A stretch of DNA of 64,000 bases from Sipunculus nudus (taxonomy: Eukaryota > Annelida > Sipuncula > Golfingiida > Sipunculidae). The position numbers were made by a program, and so were the translations under genes. This document shows, in pieces, positions 1 to 11,080 of the stretch (its first letter is position 1; every line of letters begins with the position of its first letter). The notes beneath the pieces are model-generated. The model was not told the origin of the DNA. It was given only the letters and a program-made list of their open reading frames with translations, and searched no databases. The DNA is taken from NCBI GenBank assembly GCA_026874595.1, contig CM049309.1, forward strand, positions 24,989,033-25,053,032. Reading direction: 5' to 3'.

Positions 1-7
1 GTACTCT

Positions 8-159
8 CAGCCACAGGTCTATATAAAGCACACCATATTCACAGCCACACATCTATATATAGTTGTCCATAGTTAACGGGCCACATTAACAGCCACACAT
101 TTACATGTAAAACTGGCCATATTCACAGCTAAACCTCTATATATAGCAGACCATAATCA
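8..159. repeat. Four-copy short tandem repeat in left flank
   Basis: Four imperfect copies begin with cagccaca or cagctaaa at 8, 42, 90 and 126. Each continues into a tctatatata-like stretch and ends in ccatattca or a near variant. Copy lengths are about 34, 48, 36 and 34 bp; the second carries extra bases around gttaacggg. The unit shares no sequence with the large array to the right. It is AT-rich, short and divergent, so it looks like an old local minisatellite. The repeat is directly visible; any function is unknown. Confidence 0.75.
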
Positions 160-169
160 CTGATTGCAG

Positions 170-314
170 TGCTTGCCAGGAACTGTTGCTGCTTGTGCTT
201 TCTGATGCTGTCCTTGTACAATGGCTTGTCAGCCTAGCAACATCACACGTCAAACGTGTTTCCCGCCGGAATGGAGATGTCCGACGGAAAACACTCACAA
301 GTTCATCCCAGTGA
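170..314 (+). CDS. Possible 3'-terminal coding exon (partial, unrecognised)
   Basis: One plus-strand frame is open from a TAG at about 145 to a TGA at 312-314. After the short repeat it reads as a protein-like C-terminal tail: a leucine/valine-rich stretch that could be an amphipathic helix (QELLLLVLSDAVLVQWLV), then a basic segment (HVKRVSRRNGDVRRK) and a serine-rich end. Possible splice acceptors are the AG at 168-169 and the CAG at 177-179, both with weak polypyrimidine tracts. The stop is followed by a 3' UTR-like region and a good polyadenylation signal on the same strand, which is the main reason to take this frame seriously. I do not recognise the protein. A different plus frame (221-334) and a minus-strand frame are also open here, so frame choice is uncertain. 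The GTGAGG at 311-316 could instead be a splice donor, making this an internal exon, or the region may be non-coding. Confidence 0.25.
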
Positions 315-870
315 GGGATTACGGGATATATTAATGTACAGTATCTAAGCACGTTCCTGTTAATCGTTTGCCTTTTTCCATATGCGTATTTAATCATGTA
401 TGCAGCTTGTAAGTTTTCTGCTGTGTGCTTTATACTTAACCTTAAACAAACATTGGATTTCAAGAGTTTCACATTTCAGAGATACATGAAACCAGGGAGA
501 TAAACAAGAAAAGTCTATGTATTTTTCCCCATTTCTTTTTCTGAATGCCATGTAAAGGGCCTTGGCAACTTTGGACTGGTCTGTGTTAACATCATGGTTT
601 CCTGGTTGAATATTGTGTGATGACCCCATACATTAAATTTCAGTCCTTAAGAACTTAACTGGTAGGGTTTTGTCATATCTTACAAGAGAACAGTGGTGTC
701 TAAAATTTATTAGCACCTTGGTTTCTAAACTGCGTTTTTTTAGAGCAGCAGAATATGGAAGGCAAGATGTATTTATATCACCTAACTCATATAGATTCAC
801 TTAGAAATATGTGGTTTATAGGTTTTATGTATATTATGGATTAATAAACCAGTATGATGGAAACTGTGTT
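315..870 (+). other. Probable 3' untranslated region of a plus-strand gene
   Basis: This stretch is AT-rich, non-repetitive and broken by stops in the plus frames. It has several T-runs and a tgtatttata motif near 770, which resembles the AU-rich elements of animal 3' UTRs. It ends at the AATAAA at 843-848. That layout fits the last-exon UTR of a gene whose upstream exons lie left of the window. It is an inference from composition and the poly(A) signal; no transcript evidence is available. Two minus-strand frames (137-472 and 390-629) cover part of it and look like chance. Confidence 0.4.
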
Positions 871-885
871 TTGTGTTTATCAGAT
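843..885 (+). promoter_or_regulatory. Polyadenylation signal with GT-rich downstream element
   Basis: A canonical AATAAA lies at 843-848. The sequence ccagtatgatggaa follows, and then the GT-rich run ctgtgttttgtgttt ends near 878. Spacing and composition match an animal cleavage and polyadenylation site, with cleavage expected around 860-872. The tandem array starts only about 45 bp further on, so inefficient termination would carry transcripts straight into the array. Confidence 0.55.
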
Positions 886-890
886 GGTGT

Positions 891-1618
891 TGTAAGATCA
901 TGTTCATGTGTTCCTTGCTGCTGACTGAGGGCCCCCCCCCCCCCCTAGTTGGACCTTTACCCGACTGGAGGCCCCTCTAGCTGGACCTTTGCTGCTGACT
1001 GAGGGGCCCCTCCCCTTAGTTGGACCATTGCTGCTGACTGAGGGCCCCTCTAGCCGGACCTTTGCTGCTGACTGAGGGCCCCACTAGCTGGACCTTTGCT
1101 GCTGACTGTGGGCCCCTCTAGTTGGACCTTTGCTGCTGACTGAGAGCCCCCTCTAGTTGGACCATTGCTGCTGACTGATGGCCCCCTCTAGTTGGACCAT
1201 TGCTGCTGACTGTGGGCCCCTCTAGTTGGACCTTTGCTGCTGACTGAGAGCCCCCCCTCCTTAGTTAGACCTTTGCTGCTGACTGATGCCCCCCCCCCCT
1301 AGTTGGACCTTTGCTGCTGGGGCCCCTCTAGCTGGACCTTTGCTGCTGACTGAGGGCCCCTCTAGTTGGACCTTTGCTGCTGACTAAGGGCCCCTCTAGT
1401 TGGACCTTTGCTGCTGACTGAGAGCCCCCCCCCCCCCTAGTTGAACCTTTGCTGCTGACTGATGCCCCCCCCCCTAGTTGGACCATTGCTGCTGACTGAG
1501 AGCCCCCCCCCCCCCCCAGTTGGACCTTTGCTGCTGACTGATGGCCCTCCTAGTTGGACCATTCTTGCTGAGGGCCCCTTTAGCTGGACCTTTGCTGCTG
1601 ACTGATGCATAAGACCAT
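891..1618. repeat. Left array boundary, first copy
   Basis: Begins with non-array sequence tgtaagatcatgttcatg (891-908) and passes into the first units at about 914. The early units carry private variants: cctttacccgactggagg, cctctagccggacc, gctgctggggcccc and ggccctcctag. The same order returns from 1619. This copy ends near 1603-1618 in gatgcataagaccat, which is not array sequence. The two copies start 728 bp apart, but the offset shrinks to 612 bp at ggccctcc (1543 against 2155), so units have been lost or gained since duplication. Confidence 0.8.
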
Positions 1619-2221
1619 TGTAAGATCATATTCATGTGTTCCTTGCTGCTGACTGAGGGCCCCCCCCCCTAGTTGGACCTTTACCCGACTGGAGGCCCCT
1701 CTAGCTGGACCTTTGCTGCTGACTGAGGGGCCCCTCCCCTTAGTTGGACCATTGCTGCTGACTGAGGGCCCCTCTAGCCGGACCTTTGCTGCTGACTGTG
1801 GGCCCCTCTAGTTGGACCTTTGCTGTTGTCTGAGAGCCCCCCCCCCTTAGTTGGACCTTTGCTGCTGACTGATGCCCCCCCCCCCTAGTTGGACCTTTGC
1901 TGCTGGGGCCCCTCTAGCTGGACCTTTGCTGCTGGGGCCCCTCTAGCTGGACCTTTGCTGCTGACTGAGGGCCCCTCTAGTTGGACCTTTGCTGCTGACT
2001 GAGGGCCCCTCTAGTTGGACCTTTCCTGCTGACTGAGAACCCCCCCCCCCTAGTTGAACCTTTGCTGCTGACTGATGCCCCCCCCCTAGTTGGACCATTG
2101 CTGCTGACTGAGAGCCCCCCCCCCCCCCCCAGTTGGACCTTTGCTGCTGACTGATGGCCCTCCTAGTTGAACCATTGCTGCTGAGGGCCCCTTTAGCTGG
2201 ACCTTTGCTGCTGACAGATGC
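1619..2221. repeat. Left array boundary, second copy
   Basis: Repeats the 891 boundary, starting tgtaagatcatattcatg with one change (g to a) and followed by the same set of private units: tttacccgactggagg, ctagccggacc, two gctgctggggcccc short units where the first copy has one, and ggccctcctag. Similarity fades after the ccctttagctgg unit at about 2190-2200. The non-array patch around 1605-1643 is the only foreign sequence I found inside the array. Confidence 0.8.
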
Positions 2222-4900
2222 CCCCCCCCTAGTTGGACCATTGCTGCTGACTGATGCCCCCCCCCCCCTAGTTGGACCATTGCTGCCGACTGATGCCCCC
2301 TCTAGTTGGACCATTGCTGCTGTCTGATGGCCCCCTCTAGTTGGACCATTGCTGCTGACTGATGCCCCCCCCCCAGTTGGACCATTGCTGCTGACTGATG
2401 CCCCCCCCCTAGTTGGACCATTGCTGCTAACTGAAGGCCCCTTTAGCTGGACCTTTGCTGCTGACTGAGAGCCCCTCTAGTTTGACCTTTGCTGCTGACT
2501 GATGCCCCCCCCCTCCTAGTTGGATCTTTTCTGCTGACTGATGGCCCCTCTAGCTGGACTATTGCTGCTGACTGATGGCCCCCTCTAGTTGGACTTTTGC
2601 TGCTGACTGATGGCCCCCTCTAATTGGACCTTTGCTGCTGACTGATGGCCCCCTCTAGTTGGACCATTGATGCTGACTGAGGGCCCCTCTAGCTGGACCT
2701 TTGCTGCTGAATGAGGGCCCCTCTTGCTGGACCTTTGCTGCTAACTGAGGGCCCCCTCTAGTTGGACCACTGCTGCTGAATGAGGGCCCCTCTAGTTGGA
2801 CCATTGCTGCTGACTGATGGCCCCCATCTAGTTGGACCATTGCTGCTGACAGGGGCCCCCTCTTGTTGGACCATTGCTGCTGACTGATGGCCCCCTCTAG
2901 TTGGACCATTGCTGCTGTCTGATGGCCCCCTCTAGTTGGACCATTGCTGCTGACTGATGCCCCCCCCTAGTTGGACCATTGCTGCTGACTGAAGGCCCCT
3001 CTAGCTGGACCTTTCCTGCTGACTGATGGCCCCTCTAGCTGGACCATTGCTGCTGACTGATGGCCCCCTCTAGTTGGACCATTGCTGCTGAATGAGGGCC
3101 CCTCTAGTTGGACCATTGCTGCTGAGTGAGGGCCCCTCTAGTTGGACCATTGCTGCTGTCTGATGGTCCCCTCTAGTTGGACCATTGCTGCTGACTGAAG
3201 GCCCCTCTAGCTAGACTTTTCCTGATGACTGATGGCCCCTCTAGCTGGACCATTGCTGCTGACTGATGGCCCCTTCTAGTTGGACCATTGCTGCTGACTG
3301 ATAGCCCCCTCTAGCTGGACCTTTGCTGCTGACTGAGGGCCCCCTCTAGTTGGAGCATTCCTGCTGACTGATGCCCCCACCTAGTTGGACCATTGCTGCT
3401 TACTAGCCCCCCCCCCCCCCCCAGTTGGACCTTTGCTGCTGACTGATGGCCCCTCTAGCTGGACCATTGCTGCTGACTGATGGCCCCCTCTAGTTGGACT
3501 TTTGCTGCTGACTGATTGCCCCCTCTAGTTGGACCATTGCTGCTGACTGATGGCCCCCTCTAGTTGGACCATTGCTGCTTACTGAGGGCCCCTCTAGCTG
3601 GACCTTTGCTGCTGACTGAGGGCCCCTCTAGCTAGACCTTTGCTGCTGACTGAAGGCCCCCTCTAGTTGGACCATTGCTGCTGACTGATGGCCCCCTCTA
3701 GTTGGACCATTGCTGCTGACTGATGGCCCCCTCTAGTTGGACCATTGCTGCTGACTAATGCCCTCCCCCCCCACTAGTTGGACCATTGCTGCTGACTGAA
3801 GGCCCCTCTAGCTGGACCTTTGCTGCTGACTGAGGACCCCTCTAGTTGGACCTTTGCTGCTGACTGATGGCCCCCTCTAGTTGGACCATTGCTGCTGACT
3901 GATTGCCCCCTCTAGTTGGACCATTGCAGCTGACTGATGGCCCCCTCTAGTTGGAATATTGCTGCTGAATGAGGGCCCCTCTAGTTGGACCATTGCTGCT
4001 GACTGATGCCCCCCCCTCCCAGTTGGACCATTGCTGCTGACTGAAGGCCCCTCTAGCTGGACCTTTGCTGCTGACTGAGGGCCCCTCTAGTTGGACCTTT
4101 GCTGCTGACTGAGAGCCCCCCCCCCCTAGTTGGACCATTGCTGCTGACTGATGGCCCCCTCTAGTTAGACCATTACTGCTGACTGATGGCCCCCTCTAGT
4201 TGGACCATTGCTGCTGACTGATGGCCCCCTCTAGTTGGACCTTTGCTGCTGAATGAGGGCCCCTCTAGTTGGACCATTGCTGCTGACTGATGGCCCCCTC
4301 TAGCTGGAACATTGCTGCTGAATGATGGCCCCCTCTAGTTTGACCACTGCTGCTGACTGAGGGCCCCTCTAGCTGGACCTTTGCTGCTGACTGAGGGCCC
4401 CCTCTAGTTGGACCATTGCTGCTGAATGAGGGCCTCTCTAGTTGGACCATTGCTGCTGACTGATGGCCCCCTCTATTTGGACCATTGCTGCTGACTGATG
4501 GCCCCCTCTAGTTGGACCATTGCTGCTGTCTGATGGCCCCCTCTAGTTGGACCATTGCTGCTGACTGATGCCCCCCCCCTAGTTGGACCATTGCTGCTGA
4601 CTGAAGGCCCCTCTAGCTGGACCTTTGCTGCTGACTAAGGGCCACTCTAGTTGGACCTTTGCTGCTGAATGATAGCCCCCCCCCCCCAGTTGGACCATTG
4701 CTGCTGACTGAGAGCCCCCCCCCCCTAGTTGGACCATTGCTGCTGACTGATGCCCCCTCTAGTTGGACCATTGCTCCTGTCTGATGGCCCCCTCTAGTTG
4801 GACCATTGCTGCTGTCTGATGGCCCCTTCTAGTTGGACCATTACTGCTGACTGATGCCCCCCCCTAGTTGGACCATTGCTGCTGACTGATGCCCCCCCCC
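2222..4900. repeat. Irregular left part of the array
   Basis: Units here match the consensus but carry scattered private changes, such as gctagacttttcctgatg near 3210 and gttggagcattcctg near 3352, and I could not find a clear long-period repetition. The first ggaatattgctg marker unit (3953), part of the module seen later, appears near its end. Higher divergence at an array edge is what unequal exchange models predict, because edges are homogenised less often. No gene or RNA is visible. Confidence 0.7.
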
Positions 4901-7870
4901 CTGCTTGGACCATTGCTGCTGACTGAAGGCCCCTCTAGCTGGACCTTTGCTGCTGACTGAGGGCCACTCTAGTTGGACCTCTGCTGCTGACTCAGAGCCC
5001 CCCCTAGTTGGACCATTGCTGCTGACTGATGCCCCCCCCCCAGTTGGACCATTGCTGCTGACTGAAGGCCCCTCTAGTTGGACCTTTGCTGCTGACTGAG
5101 TGCCCCCCCCCCTAGTTGGACCATTGCTGCTGACTGATGGCCCCCTCTAGTAGGACCATTGCTGCTGACTGATGGCCCCTCTAGTTGGACCATAGCTGCT
5201 GACTGAGAGCCCCCCCCCCCCCAGTTGGACCATTGCTGCTGACTGATGGCCCACTCTAGTTGGACCATTGCTGCTGACTGATGGCCCCCTCTAGTTGGAC
5301 CATTGCTGCTGACTGAGGGCCTCTCTAGCTCGACCTTTGCTGCTGACTGAGGGCCCCTCTAGCTGGACCTTTGCTGCTGACTGAGGGCCCCCTCTAGTTG
5401 AACCATTGCTGCTGAATGAGGGCCCCTCTAGTTGGACCATTGCTGCTGACTGATGGCCCCCTCTAGTTGGACCATTGCTGCTGACTGATGGCCCCTCAGT
5501 TGAACCTTTGCTGCTGACTGAGGGGCCCCTAGCTAAACCTTTTCCTGCTGACTGATGGCCCCTGTAGTTGGACCATTGCTGCTGACTGAGAGCCCCCCCC
5601 CCAGTTGGACCATTGCTGCTGACTGATGGCCCCCTCTAGTTGGACCATTGCTGCTGACTGATGGCCCCCTCAAGTTGGACCATTGCTGCTGACTGAGGGC
5701 CTCTCTAGTTCGACCTTTGTTGCTGACTAAGGGCCACTCTAGTTGGACCTTTGCTGCTGACTGAGAGCCCCCCCCCCTAGTTGGACCATTGCTGCTGACT
5801 GATGCCCCCTCTAGTTGGACCATTGCTGCTGTCTGATGGCCCCCTCTAGTTGGACCATTGCTGCTGTCTGATGGCCCCCTCTAGTTGGACCATTGCTGCT
5901 GTCTGATGGCCCCTTCTAGTTGGACCATTACTGCTGACTGATGCCCCCCCCTAGTTGGACCATTGCTGCTGACTGATGCCCCCCCCCCCCCTGCTTGGAC
6001 CATTGCTGCTGACTGAAGGCCCCTCTAGCTGGACCTTTGCTGCTGACTGAGGGCCACTCTAGTTGGACCTCTGCTGCTGACTCAGAGCCCCCCCTAGTTG
6101 GACCATTGCTGCTGACTGATGCCCCCCCCCCCCCCAGTTGGACCATTGCTGCTGACTGAAGGCCCCTCTAGTTGGACCTTTGCTGCTGACTGAGTGCCCC
6201 CCCCCTAGTTGGACCATTGCTGCTGACTGATGGCCCCCTCTAGTAGGACCATTGCTGCTGACTGATGGCCCCTCTAGTTGGACCATAGCTGCTGACTGAG
6301 AGCCCCCCCCCCCCCAGTTGGACCATTGCTGCTGACTGATGGCCCACTCTAGTTGGACCATTGCTGCTGACTGATGGCCCCCTCTAGTTGGACCATTGCT
6401 GCTGACTGAGGGCCTCTCTAGCTCGACCTTTGCTGCTGACTGAGGGCCCCTCTAGCTGGACCTTTGCTGCTGACTGAGGGCCCCCTCTAGTTGAACCATT
6501 GCTGCTGAATGAGGGCCCCTCTAGTTGGACCATTGCTGCTGACTGATGGCCCCCTCTAGTTGGACCATTGCTGCTGACTGATGGCCCCTCAGTTGAACCT
6601 TTGCTGCTGACTGAGGGGCCCCTAGCTAAACCTTTTCCTGCTGACTGATGGCCCCTGTAGTTGGACCATTGCTGCTGACTGAGAGCCCCCCCCCCAGTTG
6701 GACCATTGCTGCTGACTGATGGCCCCCTCTAGTTGGACCATTGCTGCTGACTGATGGCCCCCTCAAGTTGGACCATTGCTGCTGACTGAGGGCCTCTCTA
6801 GTTCGACCTTTGTTGCTGACTAAGGGCCACTCTAGTTGGACCTTTGCTGCTGACTGAGAGCCCCCCCCCCCTAGTTGGACCATTGCTGCTGACTGATGCC
6901 CCCTCTAGTTGGACCATTGCTGCTGTCTGATGGCCCCCTCTAGTTGGACCATTGCTGCTGTCTGATGGCCCCTTCTAGTTGGACCATTACTGCTGACTGA
7001 TGCCCCCCCCCCTAGTTGGACCATTGCTGCTGACTGATGCCCCCCCCCCTGCTTGGACCATTGCTGCTGACTGAAGGCCCCTCTAGCTGGACCTTTGCTG
7101 CTGACTGAGGGCCACTCTAGTTGGACCTCTGCTGCTGACTCAGAGCCCCCCCTAGTTGGACCATTGCTGCTGACTGATGCCCCCCCCCAGTTGGACCATT
7201 GCTGCTGACTGAAGGCCCCTCTAGTTGGACCTTTGCTGCTGACTGAGTGCCCCCCCCCCCCCTAGTTGGACCATTGCTGCTGACTGATGGCCCCCTCTAG
7301 TAGGACCATTGCTGCTGACTGATGGCCCCTCTAGTTGGACCATAGCTGCTGACTGAGAGCCCCCCCCCCCAGTTGGACCATTGCTGCTGACTGATGGCCC
7401 ACTCTAGTTGGACCATTGCTGCTGACTGATGGCCCCCTCTAGTTGGACCATTGCTGCTGACTGAGGGCCTCTCTAGCTCGACCTTTGCTGCTGACTGAGG
7501 GCCCCTCTAGCTGGACCTTTGCTGCTGACTGAGGGCCCCCTCTAGTTGAACCATTGCTGCTGAATGAGGGCCCCTCTAGTTGGACCATTGCTGCTGACTG
7601 ATGGCCCCCTCTAGTTGGACCATTGCTGCTGACTGATGGCCCCTCAGTTGAACCTTTGCTGCTGACTGAGGGGCCCCTAGCTAAACCTTTTCCTGCTGAC
7701 TGATGGCCCCTGTAGTTGGACCATTGCTGCTGACTGAGAGCCCCCCCCCCCCAGTTGGACCATTGCTGCTGACTGATGGCCCCCTCTAGTTGGACCATTG
7801 CTGCTGACTGATGGCCCCCTCAAGTTGGACCATTGCTGCTGACTGAGGGCCTCTCTAGTTCGACCTTTGT
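4901..7870. repeat. 1.06-1.09 kb higher-order module, three tandem copies
   Basis: Two rare landmarks repeat in step. The tagtagg variant is at 5148, 6241 and 7298, and aggggcccctagctaaacc is at 5521, 6614 and 7669. Offsets are 1093 and 1055-1057 bp. The difference of about one unit matches one fewer copy of the tctgatgg unit at the joint in the later period. Order and point variants between landmarks are otherwise nearly identical, apart from C-tract lengths. This is a local tandem triplication of about 31 units. Confidence 0.85.
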
Positions 7871-10800
7871 TGCTGACTGAGGGCCCCTCTAGCTGGACCT
7901 TTGCTGCTGACTAAGGGCCCCCTCTAGTTGGACCATTGCTGCTGACTGATGGCCCCTCTAGTTGGACCTTAGCTGCTGACTGAAGGCCCCTCTAGTTGGA
8001 CCTTCTCTGTTGACTGAGGGCCCCTCTAGTTGGACAATTGCTGCTGATTGAGCGCCACTCCAGTTGGACCTTTGCTGCTGACTGTGGGCCCCCCTAGTTG
8101 GACAATTCCTGCTGACTGAGGGCCCCTCTAGTTTGACCTTTGCTGCTGATTGAGGGCCCCTCAGTTGACCTTTGCTGCTGACTGAGGGCTCCTTTAGCTG
8201 GACCTTTGCTGCTGACTGAGGGCCACTCTAGTTGGACCTCTGCTGCTGACTCAGAGCCCCCCCTAGTTGGACCATTGCTGCTGACTGAAGGCCCCTCTAG
8301 CTGGACCTTTGCTGCTGACTGAGGGCCACTCTAGTTGGACCTCTGCTGCTGACTCAGAGCCCCCCCTAGTTGGACCATTGCTGCTGACTGATGCCCCCCC
8401 CCCAGTTGGACCATTGCTGCTGACTGAAGGCCCCTCTAGTTGGACCTTTGCTGCTGACTGAGTGCCCCCCCCCCAGTTGGACCATTGCTGCTGACTGATG
8501 GCCCCCTCTAGTTGGACCATTGCTGCTGACTGATGGCCCCTCTAGTTGGACCGTAGCTGCTGACTGAGAGCCCCCCCCCCCAGTTGGACCATTGCTGCTG
8601 ACTGATGGCCCCCTCTAGTTGGACCATTGCTGCTGACTGATGGCCCCCTCTAGTTGGACCATTGCTGCTGACTGAGGGCCTCTCTAGCTCGACCATTGCT
8701 GCTGACTGATGGCCCCCTCTAGTTGGACCATTGCTGCTGACTAATGCCCTCCCCCCCACTAGTTGGACCATTGCTGCTGACTGAAGGCCCCTCTAGCTGG
8801 ACCTTTGCTGCTGACTGAGGACCCCTCTAGTTGGACCTTTGCTGCTGACTGATGGCCCCCTCTAGTTGGACCATTGCTGCTGACTGATTGCCCCCTCTAG
8901 TTAGACCATTGCAGCTGACTGATGGCCCCCTCTAGTTGGAATATTGCTGCTGAATGAGGGCCCCTCTAATTGGACCATTGCTGCTGACTGATGCCCCCCC
9001 CCCCTCCCAGTTGGACCATTGCTGCTGACTGAAGGCCCCTCTAGCTGGACCTTTGCTGCTGACTGAAGGCCCCTCTAGCTGGACCTTTGCTGCTGACTAA
9101 GGGCCACTCTAGTTGGACCTTTGCTGCTGAATGATAGCCCCCCCCAGTTGGACCATTGCTGCTGACTGAGAGCCCCCCCCCTAGTTGGACCATTGCTGCT
9201 GACTGATGCCCCCTCTAGTTGGACCATTGCTGCTGTCTGATGGCCCCCTCTAGTTGGACCATTGCTGCTGTCTGATGGCCCCTTCTAGTTGGACCATTGC
9301 TGCTGACTGATGCCCCCCCCAAGTTGGACCATTCCTGCTGACTGATGCCCCCCCTGCTTGGACCATTGCTGCTGACTGAAGGCCCCTCTAGCTGGACCTT
9401 TGCTGCTGACTGAGGGCCACTCTAGTTGGACCTCTGCTGCTGACTCAGAGCCCCCCCTAGTTGGACCATTGCTGCTGACTGATGCCCCCCCCCCAGTTGG
9501 ACCATTGCTGCTGACTGAAGGCCCCTCTAGTTGGACCTTTGCTGCTGACTGAGTGCCCCCCCCCCTAGTTGGACCATTGCTGCTGACTGATGGCCCCCTC
9601 TAGTTGGACCATTGCTGCTGACTGATGGCCCCTCTAGTTGGACCATAGCTGCTGACTGAGAGCCCCCCCCCCCCCCAGTTGGACCATTGCTGCTGACTGA
9701 TGGCCCCCTCTAGTTGGACCATTGCTGCTGACTGATGGCCCCCTCTAGTTGGACCATTGCTGCTGACTGAGGGCCTCTCTAGCTCGACCTTTGCTGCTGA
9801 CTGAGGGCCCCTCTAGCTGGACCTTTGATGCTGACTGAGGGCCCCCTCTAGTTGAACCATTGCTGCTGAATGAGGGCCCCTCTAGTTGGACCATTGCTGC
9901 TGACTGATGGCCCCCTCTAGTTGGACCATTGCTGCTGACTGATGGCCCCTCAGTTGAACCTTTGCTGCTGATTGAGGGCCCCTCAGTTGACCTTTGCTGC
10001 TGACTGTGGGCTCCTTTAGCTGGACCTTTGCTGCTGACTGAGGGCCACTCTAGTTGGACCTCTGCTGCTGACTCAGAGCCCCCCCTAGTTGGACCATTGC
10101 TGCTGACTGAAGGCCCCTCTAGCTGGACCTTTGCTGCTGACTGAGGGCCCCCTCTAGTTGGACCTCTGCTGCTGACTCAGAGCCCCCCCTAGTTGGACCA
10201 TTGCTGCTGACTGATGCCCCCCCCCCCCCAGTTGGACCATTGCTGCTGACTGAAGGCCCCTCTTGTTGGACCTTTGCTGCTGACTGAGTGCCCCCCCCCA
10301 GTTGGACCATTGCTGCTGACTGATGGCCCCCTCTAGTTGGACCATTGCTGCTGACTGATGGCCCCTCTAGTTGGACCATAGCTGCTGACTGAGAGCCCCC
10401 CCCCCCCCCTAGTTGGACCATTGCTGCTGACTGAAGGCCCCTCTAGCTGGACCTTTGCTGCTGACTAAGGGCCACTCTAGTTGGACCTTTGCTGCTGAAT
10501 GATAGCCCCCCCCCCCAGTTGGACCATTGCTGCTGACTGAGAGCCCCCCCCCCTAGTTGGACCATTGCTACTGACTGATGCCCCCTCTAGTTGGACCATT
10601 GCTGCTGTCTGATGGCCCCCTCTAGTTGGACCATTGCTGCTGTCTGATGGCCCCTTCTAGTTGGACCATTGCTGCTGACTGATGCCCCCCCCCTAGTTGG
10701 ACCATTGCTGCTGACTGATGCCCCCCCCCTGCTTGGACCATTGCTGCTGACTGAAGGCCCCTCTAGCTGGACCTTTGCTGCTGACTGAGTTCACTCTAGT

Positions 10801-11080
10801 TGGACCTCTGCTGCTGACTCAGAGCCCCCCCTAGTTGGACCATTGCTGCTGACTGATGCCCCCCCCCCAGTTGGACCATTGCTGCTGACTGAAGGCCCCT
10901 CTAGTTGGACCTTTGCTGCTGACTGAGTGCCCCCTCTAGTTGGACCATAGCTGCTGACTGAGGGCCCCCTAGTTGGACCATTGCTGCTGACTGATGGCCC
11001 CCTCTAGTTGGACCATTGCTGCTGACTGATGGCCCCCTCTAGTTGGACCATTGCTGCTGACTAATGCCCTCCCCCACACT
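7871..11080. repeat. Array segment with mixed modules
   Basis: Contains the first full occurrence of a distinctive run at 7970-8180: ttctctgttgactg, gagcgccactccag, gacaattcctgctg and cccctcagttgacc. The same run returns near 19620, 24580, 29800, 34690, 36510, 43710 and 62940. The ggaatatt marker is at 8938. The gctgctgactcagagcc unit, which contains a TGACTCA core, is repeated several times. No non-array sequence was seen. Confidence 0.75.

Noticed and set aside
221-334. Plus-strand 37-codon frame starting ATGGCTTGTCAG and ending TAA
   Set aside because: Competes with the frame ending at 312; it is cysteine/proline-rich, short and unrecognised. I cannot exclude it, but it has less protein-like character.
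137-472. Minus-strand 111-codon frame in the left flank
   Set aside because: Covers the short repeat, the possible plus-strand exon and its 3' UTR on the opposite strand, has no recognisable domain, and is short enough to be chance in eukaryotic DNA.
390-629. Minus-strand 79-codon frame in the left flank
   Set aside because: Lies inside the presumed 3' UTR, shows no recognised motif, and lacks splice or promoter signals that I can see.
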